Origin: Alphaproteobacteria bacterium
GTDB taxonomy: Bacteria > Pseudomonadota > Alphaproteobacteria > Rhodospirillales > Magnetospirillaceae
DNA: 7,165 nt
NCBI GenBank assembly: GCA_015232485.1
Contig: JADFZP010000164.1
Coordinates: 1 to 7,165 of the forward strand
Direction: 5' to 3'
Each line of letters starts with the position of its first letter. The stretch's first letter is position 1. Positions 1 through 5,554 of the stretch are shown in pieces. The position numbers and the translations under genes are program-made. The notes under the pieces were generated by a model, which was not told the DNA's origin, did no database searches, and saw nothing but the letters and a program-made list of their open reading frames with translations.

Positions 1-83
1 TGAAGGCCTGCGACCGCCGCGCCGGCGGCCCCACCGCCCCGGCCTGCGGGCTGTATCTGATCGCGGTGGGTTACGAGGGTTGA
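1..83 (+). CDS. truA: tRNA pseudouridine synthase A, C-terminal end only (partial)
   Basis: The frame is open from the left edge of the window and stops at TGA 81-83. Its 26 complete codons end in GGPTAPACGLYLIAVGYEG. This matches the conserved TruA C-terminus, which in E. coli reads roughly GPTAPAEGLYLVAVDYP. TruA converts U38-U40 of the tRNA anticodon stem-loop to pseudouridine in the cytoplasm. Only the last strand of the catalytic domain is visible, so the catalytic Asp and the start lie outside the window. The gene runs towards leuB on the opposite strand, with 79 bases between the two stop codons. The identification rests on one short but distinctive motif. Confidence 0.8.
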   Translation, partial: KACDRRAGGPTAPACGLYLIAVGYEG

Positions 84-97
84 AGGCCCCTGATCAC

Positions 98-149
98 CGT
101 CACCCCCGCGAAAGCGGGGGTCCGGATTCCCGCTTTCGCGGGAATGACG
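98..149. repeat. 52-base palindromic element between convergent genes (dispersed REP-like repeat)
   Basis: The element is symmetric about 123/124. It begins CGTCA, ends TGACG and has TCCGGA at its centre. Full-length pairing has only two C-A mismatches (103/144 and 104/143) and two G-T pairs. Each half is also a hairpin: CCCCCGC with a GAAA loop and GCGGGGG (103-120), and ATTCCCGC with a TTTC loop and GCGGGAAT (126-145). It starts 14 bases after the truA stop and lies 13 bases beyond the leuB stop, so either transcript would carry it at the 3' end. The form matches a palindrome scattered through many proteobacterial genomes, often mistranslated as 'PAKAGI' or 'PRESGG' peptides. A role as bidirectional terminator or mRNA 3'-end stabiliser is inferred. 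Neither side has a T tract. Confidence 0.8.
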
Positions 150-162
150 ATGAAAAGTGGAC

Positions 163-1272
163 TCAGACGTTCAGCTTGTCGAGTTCGCGCACGATCGCCT
201 CGCCCATCACGCTGGTCGAGACCTTGGCCTTGCCGGGCTGCATGATGTCGGCGGTGCGCAGGCCGCCGGCCAGCACGTTCTTCACGGCGCGTTCGATCAT
301 GTCGGCCTCGGCGTCCATGTCGAACGAGTAGCGCAGCATCATCGAGAAGCTGAGCAACGTGGCGAGCGGATTGGCGATGTCGCGGCCGGCGATGTCGGGG
401 GCCGAGCCGTGCACCGGCTCGTACAGGGCCTTGCGGCGGCCTTCGGCGTCGGGGGCGCCCAGCGAGGCCGAGGGCAGCATGCCCAGCGAGCCGGTCAGCA
501 TGGCGGCGCAGTCGGACAGGATGTCGCCGAACATGTTGGTGGTGACCATCACGTCGAACTGCTTGGGATTGCGCACCAACTGCATCGCCGCGTTGTCGAC
601 GTACATGTGGCTGAGTTCGACCTCGGGGTAATCCTTCGAGACCGCGATCACCTCTTCGCGCCACAGCACGGTCGATTCCAGCACGTTGGCCTTGTCGACC
701 GAGCAGACCTTCTTGTTGCGCTTCATCGCCATGTCGAAGGCGGCGCGCGCGATGCGCTGGATCTCGGGCGTCGTGTAGACCAGGGTGTTGAAGCCCTTGC
801 GGGTGCCGTCGGGCAGCGTCTCGATGCCGCGCGGCTGGCCGAAATAGATGCCGCCGGTCAGCTCGCGCAGGATCATGATGTCCAGGCCCTTGACCACGTC
901 GAGCTTCAGCGTCGAGGCGTCGGCCAGGGCGTCGAACACCACGGCGGGGCGCAGATTGGCGAACAGGCCCATCTCCTTGCGGATGCGCAGCAGACCGCGC
1001 TCGGGCTTCTTGTCGAAGGGCAGGTCGTCCCATTTGGGGCCGCCCACGGCGCCCAGCAGCACCGCGTCGGCGGCCATCGCCTCGGCCAGGGTCTCGTCGG
1101 ACAGCGGCGTGCCGTGCCGGTCGTAGGAGGCGCCGCCGATCAGACCCTCGCGCACGTCGAAGGTGACGCCGCGCTTGCGCGACAGCCAGTCGATGACCCG
1201 GCGCACCTGACCGGTCACCTCGACGCCAATGCCGTCACCGGGCAGCATCAACAGGGTCTTGGTTTTGCTCAT
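163..1272 (-). CDS. leuB: 3-isopropylmalate dehydrogenase
   Basis: This NAD-dependent cytoplasmic enzyme oxidises and decarboxylates (2R,3S)-3-isopropylmalate to 2-oxoisocaproate, the last step before the final transamination to leucine. The protein has 369 residues, a normal length. Visible landmarks are the N-terminal PGDGIG (11-16), substrate-binding Arg98, Arg108 and Arg136, catalytic Tyr143 in GGIYFG, Lys194 in DKANVL, Asp226 in VDNAAMQL, and metal-binding Asp250 and Asp254 within the family signature at 246-264. EPVHGSAPDIAG (285-296) contributes to NAD binding. The frame is open upstream into leuD, but ATG 1272 is chosen because the family's N-terminus starts there and GAGGGGG (1281-1287) lies 8 bases upstream. 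It is the last gene of leuCDB, 25 bases after leuD. No key residue is missing. Confidence 0.97.
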   Translation of the reverse strand: MSKTKTLLMLPGDGIGVEVTGQVRRVIDWLSRKRGVTFDVREGLIGGASYDRHGTPLSDETLAEAMAADAVLLGAVGGPKWDDLPFDKKPERGLLRIRKEMGLFANLRPAVVFDALADASTLKLDVVKGLDIMILRELTGGIYFGQPRGIETLPDGTRKGFNTLVYTTPEIQRIARAAFDMAMKRNKKVCSVDKANVLESTVLWREEVIAVSKDYPEVELSHMYVDNAAMQLVRNPKQFDVMVTTNMFGDILSDCAAMLTGSLGMLPSASLGAPDAEGRRKALYEPVHGSAPDIAGRDIANPLATLLSFSMMLRYSFDMDAEADMIERAVKNVLAGGLRTADIMQPGKAKVSTSVMGEAIVRELDKLNV

Positions 1273-1297
1273 CTGGGGTTCCCCCTCGGGTTTATGG

Positions 1298-1906
1298 TCA
1301 GCCGACCCAGGGCATCGACTGGCGCAAACGCGCCTCGAAGCCATCGATGGCGGCGGCCTTCCGCAGCGTCAATCCAATGTCGTCCAGGCCCTCCAGCAGG
1401 CAATGCTTGCGGAACGGATCGACGTCGAAGGCGATGGTCCCGCCATCGGGGCGCTTGATGGTCTGCGCCGCGAGATCGATGGTCATCTGGGCGTTGGCGC
1501 CCTTGCGGGCGTCGTCCATCAACTGGTCGACCTGTTCCTGCGGCAAGGCGATCGGCAGGATGCCGTTCTTGAAGCAGTTGTTGTAGAAGATGTCGGCGAA
1601 GCTGGGCGCGATCACGCAGCGGATGCCGAAATCGAGCAGCGCCCAGGGGGCGTGCTCGCGCGACGAGCCGCAGCCGAAATTCTTGCCGGCGACCAGGATC
1701 TTGGCTTGGCGCCAAGCCGGCTGGTTCAGCACGAAGTCGGCGACTTCCTTGCCGTCCTGGGTATAGCGCATCTCGTCGAACAGGTTCTTGCCCAGCCCGG
1801 TGCGCTTGATGGTCTTCAGGAACTGCTTGGGAATCAGCATGTCGGTGTCGATGTTGACGATCGCCAGCGGCGCCGCGACACCCGTCAGAACGGTGAACTT
1901 GTCCAT
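1298..1906 (-). CDS. leuD: 3-isopropylmalate dehydratase, small subunit
   Basis: LeuD is the small 'swivel' subunit of isopropylmalate isomerase. With LeuC it interconverts 2- and 3-isopropylmalate through a dehydration-rehydration reaction. At 202 residues it is the usual bacterial length. Family landmarks are NIDTDMLIPKQFLK (18-31), the substrate-loop motif GKNFGCGSSREHAPWAL (74-90), SFADIFYNNCFKNG (102-115) and GLDDIGLTL (173-181) near the end. The start ATG at 1906 is supported by AAGGGAGG (1912-1919), which overlaps the leuC stop codon. Only 11 bases separate leuC from leuD, so the two subunits are probably translated in a coupled way, which would help equal stoichiometry. A longer upstream extension of the frame runs antiparallel to no known motif and is simply the other frame of leuC. 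Confidence 0.97.
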   Translation of the reverse strand: MDKFTVLTGVAAPLAIVNIDTDMLIPKQFLKTIKRTGLGKNLFDEMRYTQDGKEVADFVLNQPAWRQAKILVAGKNFGCGSSREHAPWALLDFGIRCVIAPSFADIFYNNCFKNGILPIALPQEQVDQLMDDARKGANAQMTIDLAAQTIKRPDGGTIAFDVDPFRKHCLLEGLDDIGLTLRKAAAIDGFEARLRQSMPWVG

Positions 1907-1911
1907 CGCGG

Positions 1912-1919
1912 CCTCCCTT
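1912..1919 (-). promoter_or_regulatory. leuD ribosome binding site overlapping the leuC stop
   Basis: Read on the minus strand the sequence is AAGGGAGG, a near-ideal Shine-Dalgarno site 5 bases before the leuD ATG. Its first two bases are part of the leuC TAA (1918-1920), so a terminating leuC ribosome covers the leuD start. This supports translational coupling of the two isomerase subunits. Confidence 0.75.
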
Positions 1920-3327
1920 ACTTCAGCAGTTCGCGGACGTCGGCCAGCCGGCCGGTGACCGCCGCGGCGACCGCCATCTCGGGGCCGACCAGATGGGTGC
2001 GCCCGCCGCGGCCCTGACGGCCTTCGAAATTGCGGTTGGACGTCGAGGCGCAACGCTCGCCCGGCTCCAGCCGGTCGGCGTTCATCGCCAAGCACATCGA
2101 GCAGCCCGGCTCGCGCCATTCGAAGCCGGCTGCCAGGAAGACCTCGTGCAGCCCCTCGGCCTCGGCCTGCTCCTTGACCAGGCCCGAGCCCGGAACCACC
2201 ATCGCGCCGACCCCGGCCGCCACCTTGCGGCCCTTGGCCAGGGCGGCGGCGGCGCGCAGATCCTCGATGCGGCCATTGGTGCACGAGCCGATGAACACGC
2301 GGTCGATCTTGACCTCGCGCAGCGGCGTGCCCGGCGTCAGGCCCATGTAGTCGAGCGAGCGTTCGACGGCGCTGCGCTTGTTCTCGTCGGCGAAATCGGC
2401 GGGCGAGGGCACGCTGGCGGTGATCGGCAGCACGTCCTCGGGGCTGGTGCCCCAGGTGACCATGGGAACCAGACTGGCGGCGTCGATCACCACCTCGGCG
2501 TCGAAATGGGCGCCCTCGTCGGTCTTCAGGGTCTTCCAATAGGAGACGGCGGCCTCCCAGGTGGCGCCCTTGGGCGCCTGCGGCCGGCCGGCCAGATAGG
2601 CGAAGGTGGTCTCGTCGGGGGCGATCAGGCCGGCGCGGGCGCCCGCCTCGATGGTCATGTTGCAGACCGTCATGCGGCCTTCCATCGACAGGCGCTGAAT
2701 CGCCTCGCCCGCGAATTCGACGACGAAGCCGGTGCCGCCCGCCGTGCCGATGCGGCCGACCACCGCCAGCACGATGTCCTTGGCGCCGACGCCGGCCGGC
2801 AAGGCGCCGTCGACCCGGATCAGCATGGCCTTGGCCGGCTTCTGCACCAGGGTCTGGGTGGCCAGCACGTGCTCGACCTCGGAGGTGCCGATGCCGAAGG
2901 CCAAGGCCCCGAAGGCGCCATGCGTCGAGGTGTGCGAATCGCCGCAGACGATGGTCGCGCCGGGCAGGGTGAAGCCCTGCTCGGGACCGACGATGTGGAC
3001 GACGCCCTGGCGGATGTCGTCCATCGGGAAATAGGGGACGCCGAAATCGCGGCAGTTGGCCTCGAGCGTCTCGACCTGGATGCGCGACTCGGGGTCGGCG
3101 ATGCCCTTCGAGCGGTCGGTGGTCGGCACGTTGTGGTCGGCGACGGCCAGCACGAGTTCGGGACGGCGCACCTTGCGGCCGGCGACCTTCAAGCCTTCGA
3201 AGGCTTGCGGGCTGGTGACCTCGTGGACAAGATGCCTATCGATGTAGAGCAGGCAGGTCCCGTCCTCCTGCACATCGACCAGATGAGCGTCCCAGATCTT
3301 CTCGAACAACGTCCGTGGTTTGGCCAT
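1918..3327 (-). CDS. leuC: 3-isopropylmalate dehydratase, large subunit
   Basis: LeuC is the catalytic [4Fe-4S] subunit of isopropylmalate isomerase in leucine synthesis and belongs to the aconitase superfamily. At 469 residues it matches the usual bacterial length of about 466-475. The three cluster ligands are present: Cys349 in FIGSCTNGRIEDL, and Cys409 and Cys412 in EPGCSMCLAMN. Other aconitase-family landmarks are HLVHEVTSPQAFE (32-44), DHNVPT (64-69), VCGDSHTSTHGAFGALAFG (127-145) and NRNFEGRQGRGGRTHL (431-446). The start ATG 3327 has GGAGGG (3334-3339) 6 bases upstream. It begins the leu cluster, 144 bases downstream of rplS, and ends 11 bases before leuD. It may be transcribed by read-through from the ribosomal operon, from its own promoter in the gap, or both. 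Confidence 0.98.
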   Translation of the reverse strand: MAKPRTLFEKIWDAHLVDVQEDGTCLLYIDRHLVHEVTSPQAFEGLKVAGRKVRRPELVLAVADHNVPTTDRSKGIADPESRIQVETLEANCRDFGVPYFPMDDIRQGVVHIVGPEQGFTLPGATIVCGDSHTSTHGAFGALAFGIGTSEVEHVLATQTLVQKPAKAMLIRVDGALPAGVGAKDIVLAVVGRIGTAGGTGFVVEFAGEAIQRLSMEGRMTVCNMTIEAGARAGLIAPDETTFAYLAGRPQAPKGATWEAAVSYWKTLKTDEGAHFDAEVVIDAASLVPMVTWGTSPEDVLPITASVPSPADFADENKRSAVERSLDYMGLTPGTPLREVKIDRVFIGSCTNGRIEDLRAAAALAKGRKVAAGVGAMVVPGSGLVKEQAEAEGLHEVFLAAGFEWREPGCSMCLAMNADRLEPGERCASTSNRNFEGRQGRGGRTHLVGPEMAVAAAVTGRLADVRELLK

Positions 3328-3369
3328 CGTCAGCCCTCCAATGCCCTGTCGACCCGCAGGGTTGGCGCG

Positions 3370-3398
3370 AGAATAACGCGTCGGCGGGCGTCAGGAAA
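3370..3398 (-). promoter_or_regulatory. weak candidate promoter for leuCDB
   Basis: On the minus strand TTTCCT (3393-3398) and TATTCT (3370-3375) are separated by 17 bases. The -10 element matches the sigma70 consensus at 4 of 6 positions and stands out as AT-rich in a GC-rich gap. The -35 matches at only 3 of 6. A start near 3363 would give a leader of about 36 bases containing a 5-bp stem (CCCTG 3344-3348 with CAGGG 3357-3361). The rest of the 3328-3471 gap holds the hairpin listed separately and no gene. Chance occurrence cannot be excluded. Confidence 0.3.
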
Positions 3399-3414
3399 GC
3401 GGCACCGCGGCAAG

Positions 3415-3446
3415 GGCGGCCGGGAAAAGGAGTTTTCCCGGCCGCC
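3415..3446 (-). terminator. perfect 14-bp hairpin downstream of rplS, possible terminator or processing site
   Basis: GGCGGCCGGGAAAA (3415-3428) pairs perfectly with TTTTCCCGGCCGCC (3433-3446) around a 4-base loop. The hairpin starts 25 bases past the rplS stop codon, so it lies in the right place to end or stabilise the ribosomal-operon transcript. On the minus strand the downstream side reads CTTGCC, not a run of T, so it is not a classical intrinsic terminator. Partial termination, a 3'-end stabilising structure or an RNase processing site between rplS and leuC are all possible. Confidence 0.6.
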
Positions 3447-3471
3447 TCGCCATCGACGCGACAATAGGATT

Positions 3472-3909
3472 TTAAGCCTTGCTACCCTTGGCGGCGGCCT
3501 TCTCGGCGGCGACCGCCACGCGCTCGGCGGCGGCGACCTTGCCGGCGAAGCCGGTGGTCTGCTCGGCGATACGCGCCGACTTGCCGCGACGACCACGCAG
3601 GTAATACAGCTTGGCGCGGCGGACCTGGCCGCGCCGAACCACCTCGATGGTGGCGATGTTGGGCGAATAGAGCGGGAAGATACGCTCGACGCCTTCGCCA
3701 TAGCTGATCTTGCGCACGGTGAAGGCCGAGTTCAGCCCGTCGTTTTTGCGCGCGATGCACACGCCTTCATAGGCCTGCAGACGCTCACGCTGACCTTCGA
3801 CGACCTTGACGCTGACCCTCAGGGTGTCGCCCGGCGAGAACTGGGGCACGCCGCGGGTGGCGGTCAGCTTCTCGATCTGCTCCTTCTCGAGCTGCTCAAT
3901 GATATTCAT
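3472..3909 (-). CDS. rplS: 50S ribosomal protein L19
   Basis: L19 sits at the 30S-50S interface and forms part of the intersubunit bridges. The L19 fold covers about residues 1-117. Landmarks are FSPGDTLRVSVKVVEG (24-39), RLQAYEGVCIARKN (43-56), FTVRKISYGEGVERIFPLYSP (63-83, family signature region) and the basic RRGQVRRAKLYYLRGRRGKSARI (92-114). At 145 residues it is longer than the common 115-130. The excess is an Ala/Lys-rich C-terminal tail from about 118. ATG 3909 is chosen because MNIIEQLE is the typical N-terminus. GAGGG (3916-3920) lies 6 bases upstream, inside the last codons of trmD. Only 2 bases separate it from the trmD stop, indicating coupling. It is the last gene of the ribosomal cluster and is followed by a strong hairpin. 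Confidence 0.97.
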   Translation of the reverse strand: MNIIEQLEKEQIEKLTATRGVPQFSPGDTLRVSVKVVEGQRERLQAYEGVCIARKNDGLNSAFTVRKISYGEGVERIFPLYSPNIATIEVVRRGQVRRAKLYYLRGRRGKSARIAEQTTGFAGKVAAAERVAVAAEKAAAKGSKA

Positions 3910-3911
3910 CT

Positions 3912-4625
3912 CTAACCCTCGTTCCTGTCCCTGGCCGCGTACCGGGACCACAGGTCCGGCCGCCTCTGCCGCGTCACCTCTTCCGCCTGGGCCGTTCGCC
4001 AGACGCGGATTTTTTCGTGGTGGCCGGAGATAAGCACCTCCGGCACCGCCCGCCCGTCCCATGCCTGGGGGCGGGTGTAGTGGGGATATTCCAACAATCC
4101 CCGCTCGAAACTCTCTTCGGCGTGCGAGGCCTCCTTGCCCATCACGCCGGGCAGCAGCCGCACCACCGCGTCCATCACGACCATCGCCGCCGGCTCTCCG
4201 CCCGACAGCACGTAGTCGCCGACGCAAATCTCTTCGACCGAATGGGCGTCCAGCACGCGCTGGTCGATGCCCTCGAAACGGCCGCACAACAGCCTTACAC
4301 CCGGTCCCGCCGCCAGCGCCCTGACGCGCGCCTGATCCAACGGGCGACCGCGCGGGGTCAGATACACCAGCGGGCCTTCGCCTCCGGCGCCCCGGATCGC
4401 CGCGTCGACCACGTCGGGCCGCATCACCATGCCCGCCCCGCCACCGAACGGGGTGTCGTCCACGGAGCGGTGTTTATCGCTCGCGAAGCCGCGAATGTCC
4501 ACCGTTTCCAAAGCCCAAAGGCCATCCGCCAACGCCCGGCCGGCCAGGGAATGACCCAGCGGCCCGGGAAACATCTCGGGGAAGATGGTCAGAACGGTGG
4601 CGCGCCACGGCGCCTCATCCGCCAT
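3912..4625 (-). CDS. trmD: tRNA (guanine-N1-)-methyltransferase
   Basis: TrmD is a cytoplasmic SPOUT-family enzyme. It methylates G37 of tRNAs using S-adenosylmethionine and so prevents +1 frameshifting. The 237-residue protein shows LFPEMF-like TIFPEMFPG (13-21), DKHRSVDDTPFGGGAGMVM (50-68), and the trefoil-knot AdoMet-binding segments YLTPRGRPLDQ (88-98), LLCGRFEGIDQRV (112-124) and GDYVLSGGE (136-144). It also has the tRNA-side motif GLLEYPHYTRP (176-186). Arg156 matches Arg154 of the H. influenzae enzyme. Glu171 occupies the position of its catalytic Asp169, a conservative change. The frame is open further upstream to 4748, but ATG 4625 gives the family N-terminus and has AAGGAAGGGA (4632-4641) just before it. 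The start overlaps the rimM end by 11 bases, so translation is probably coupled to rimM. Confidence 0.97.
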   Translation of the reverse strand: MADEAPWRATVLTIFPEMFPGPLGHSLAGRALADGLWALETVDIRGFASDKHRSVDDTPFGGGAGMVMRPDVVDAAIRGAGGEGPLVYLTPRGRPLDQARVRALAAGPGVRLLCGRFEGIDQRVLDAHSVEEICVGDYVLSGGEPAAMVVMDAVVRLLPGVMGKEASHAEESFERGLLEYPHYTRPQAWDGRAVPEVLISGHHEKIRVWRTAQAEEVTRQRRPDLWSRYAARDRNEG

Positions 4626-5157
4626 CCCCGGTCCCTTCCTTTTCCGGCCGGGCGGCCACTTCGTGCGGCGGCCGCAGCACCACGCGTCCGCCGCCCGGAT
4701 CGACCACCGGGAAATTGGCGCGGGTGAAGGCGTAAAGCCCCGAACCACCCGCCGCCATCGTCACCTCGACCACGTCGCCGGCCCCAAAATCGCCGATCGA
4801 GGCGATCTTGCCGATGCCTTCGCCGTTCTCGTCCTCGACGGCGAGGCCGATCAGGTCCTCGACGTAGAAGTCGTCATCGTCGCCACCGGCCGGCAGCGCC
4901 GCGCGCGGCACCCACAGCCGGGTTCCGGTCAGCGCCTCGGCGGCGTCACGGTCGGCGACCCCCTCGGCGCGGGCCAGCACCACACCACCCTTGGCCTCGC
5001 CGACGACCTTCAGGCGGAAGCGCAAAGCCCCCCCCTCGTCCTCGACCGGGCCGTAGGCGGCCACGTCGATCGGCCGCCCGGTGAAGCTTTTGACGCGCAG
5101 TTCGCCGCGCAACCCGTGCGCACCGACCACCACGCCAACGCACAGGCGGCGCGACAA
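4615..5157 (-). CDS. rimM: 16S rRNA processing protein RimM
   Basis: RimM assists maturation of the 30S head, binding ribosomal protein S19 and promoting late 16S rRNA processing. The 180-residue protein has an N-terminal RimM barrel domain (about 5-88, starting CVGVVVGAHGLRGELRVKSF). This is followed by an acidic linker (GGDDDD) and a PRC-barrel domain from about 96 (DFYVEDLIGLAVED) to 165. The start is unusual. The frame has the rpsP TAA one codon upstream, so the only start that keeps the first strand is TTG at 5157. The upstream GGCGAG is a poor Shine-Dalgarno site. The gene lies 3 bases after rpsP in the same frame and overlaps trmD by 11 bases. In E. coli, RimM and TrmD are made at far lower levels than the flanking ribosomal proteins through translational control. 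A TTG start with a weak site would fit that, though this is inference. Confidence 0.93.
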   Translation of the reverse strand: MSRRLCVGVVVGAHGLRGELRVKSFTGRPIDVAAYGPVEDEGGALRFRLKVVGEAKGGVVLARAEGVADRDAAEALTGTRLWVPRAALPAGGDDDDFYVEDLIGLAVEDENGEGIGKIASIGDFGAGDVVEVTMAAGGSGLYAFTRANFPVVDPGGGRVVLRPPHEVAARPEKEGTGDGG

Positions 5158-5160
5158 GCG

Positions 5161-5523
5161 TTACTCGCCGGCGGCGGCTGCGGCGGCGGCCGCGGCCTCT
5201 TGGGCCTTGATCCGCTCCTGGGCCTTGGCCTTGGGAGCGGCCTGCTTGGTCTGCTCGGCGCGGGCGGGGGCGGCCATCAGCTCGGCCCCGGCCAGGAAGC
5301 GCGCCACGCGATCGGTGGGCTGGGCGCCGACCGACAGCCAATGCTTGATGCGGTCGTTGTCCAACTGAAGGCGCTGGACGTGCTCGACCGGCAGCATCGG
5401 GTTGTAGGTGCCCACCTTCTCGATGAAGCGGCCGTCGCGCGGGCTGCGGGAATCCGCGACCACGATGCGATAGAAGGGGCGCTTCTTGGCGCCCGCGCGC
5501 GCCAGTCGGATCTTCAGAGACAT
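5161..5523 (-). CDS. rpsP: 30S ribosomal protein S16
   Basis: S16 is an early-assembling protein of the 30S body and is needed for normal 30S assembly. The conserved core covers about residues 1-82. It includes the signature start LKIRLARAGAKKRPFYRIVV (3-22), ADSRSPRDGRFIEKVGTYNP (23-42) and the C-terminal core segment RIKHWLSVGAQPTDRVARFL (58-77). At 120 residues it is longer than the 82-residue E. coli protein. The extra 40 residues form a low-complexity tail rich in Ala, Lys and Gln that ends in nine consecutive alanines. Such tails occur in other alphaproteobacterial S16 proteins. The ATG at 5523 has AAGGA (5534-5538) 10 bases upstream. It lies 31 bases after ffh and 3 bases before rimM in the same reading frame. 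Confidence 0.98.
   Translation of the reverse strand: MSLKIRLARAGAKKRPFYRIVVADSRSPRDGRFIEKVGTYNPMLPVEHVQRLQLDNDRIKHWLSVGAQPTDRVARFLAGAELMAAPARAEQTKQAAPKAKAQERIKAQEAAAAAAAAAGE
5170..5196 (-). repeat. alanine-codon run at the rpsP 3' end
   Basis: Nine consecutive Ala codons (mostly GCC, with one GCA and one GCG) encode the end of the S16 tail, just before Gly-Glu-stop. The near-perfect GCC triplet array could vary in length by slippage without breaking the frame. It ends only 13 bases from the rimM start codon. Confidence 0.7.
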
Positions 5524-5554
5524 TCGCGTTTAGTCCTTGTCGATATAGTTGAAG

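Noticed and set aside
80..331. Plus-strand 83-residue frame containing RHPRESGGPDSRFRGN
   Set aside because: Its first part is a translation of the palindromic repeat, a well-known false-gene pattern, and the rest is antisense to the end of leuB.
157..1458. 433-residue plus-strand frame opposite leuB
   Set aside because: It is rich in His, Gln, Gly and Ala with no motif. It arises from the GC-rich antisense of a clear leuB.
1993..3915. 640-residue plus-strand frame opposite leuC and rplS
   Set aside because: It spans two well-supported genes and the gap between them on the other strand, with antisense-type composition. It is a shadow of high-GC coding sequence.
4626..4748. Upstream extension of trmD giving a 278-residue protein
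   Set aside because: The extra 41 residues lie wholly inside rimM and are unlike any TrmD N-terminus, while ATG 4625 has a strong ribosome binding site.
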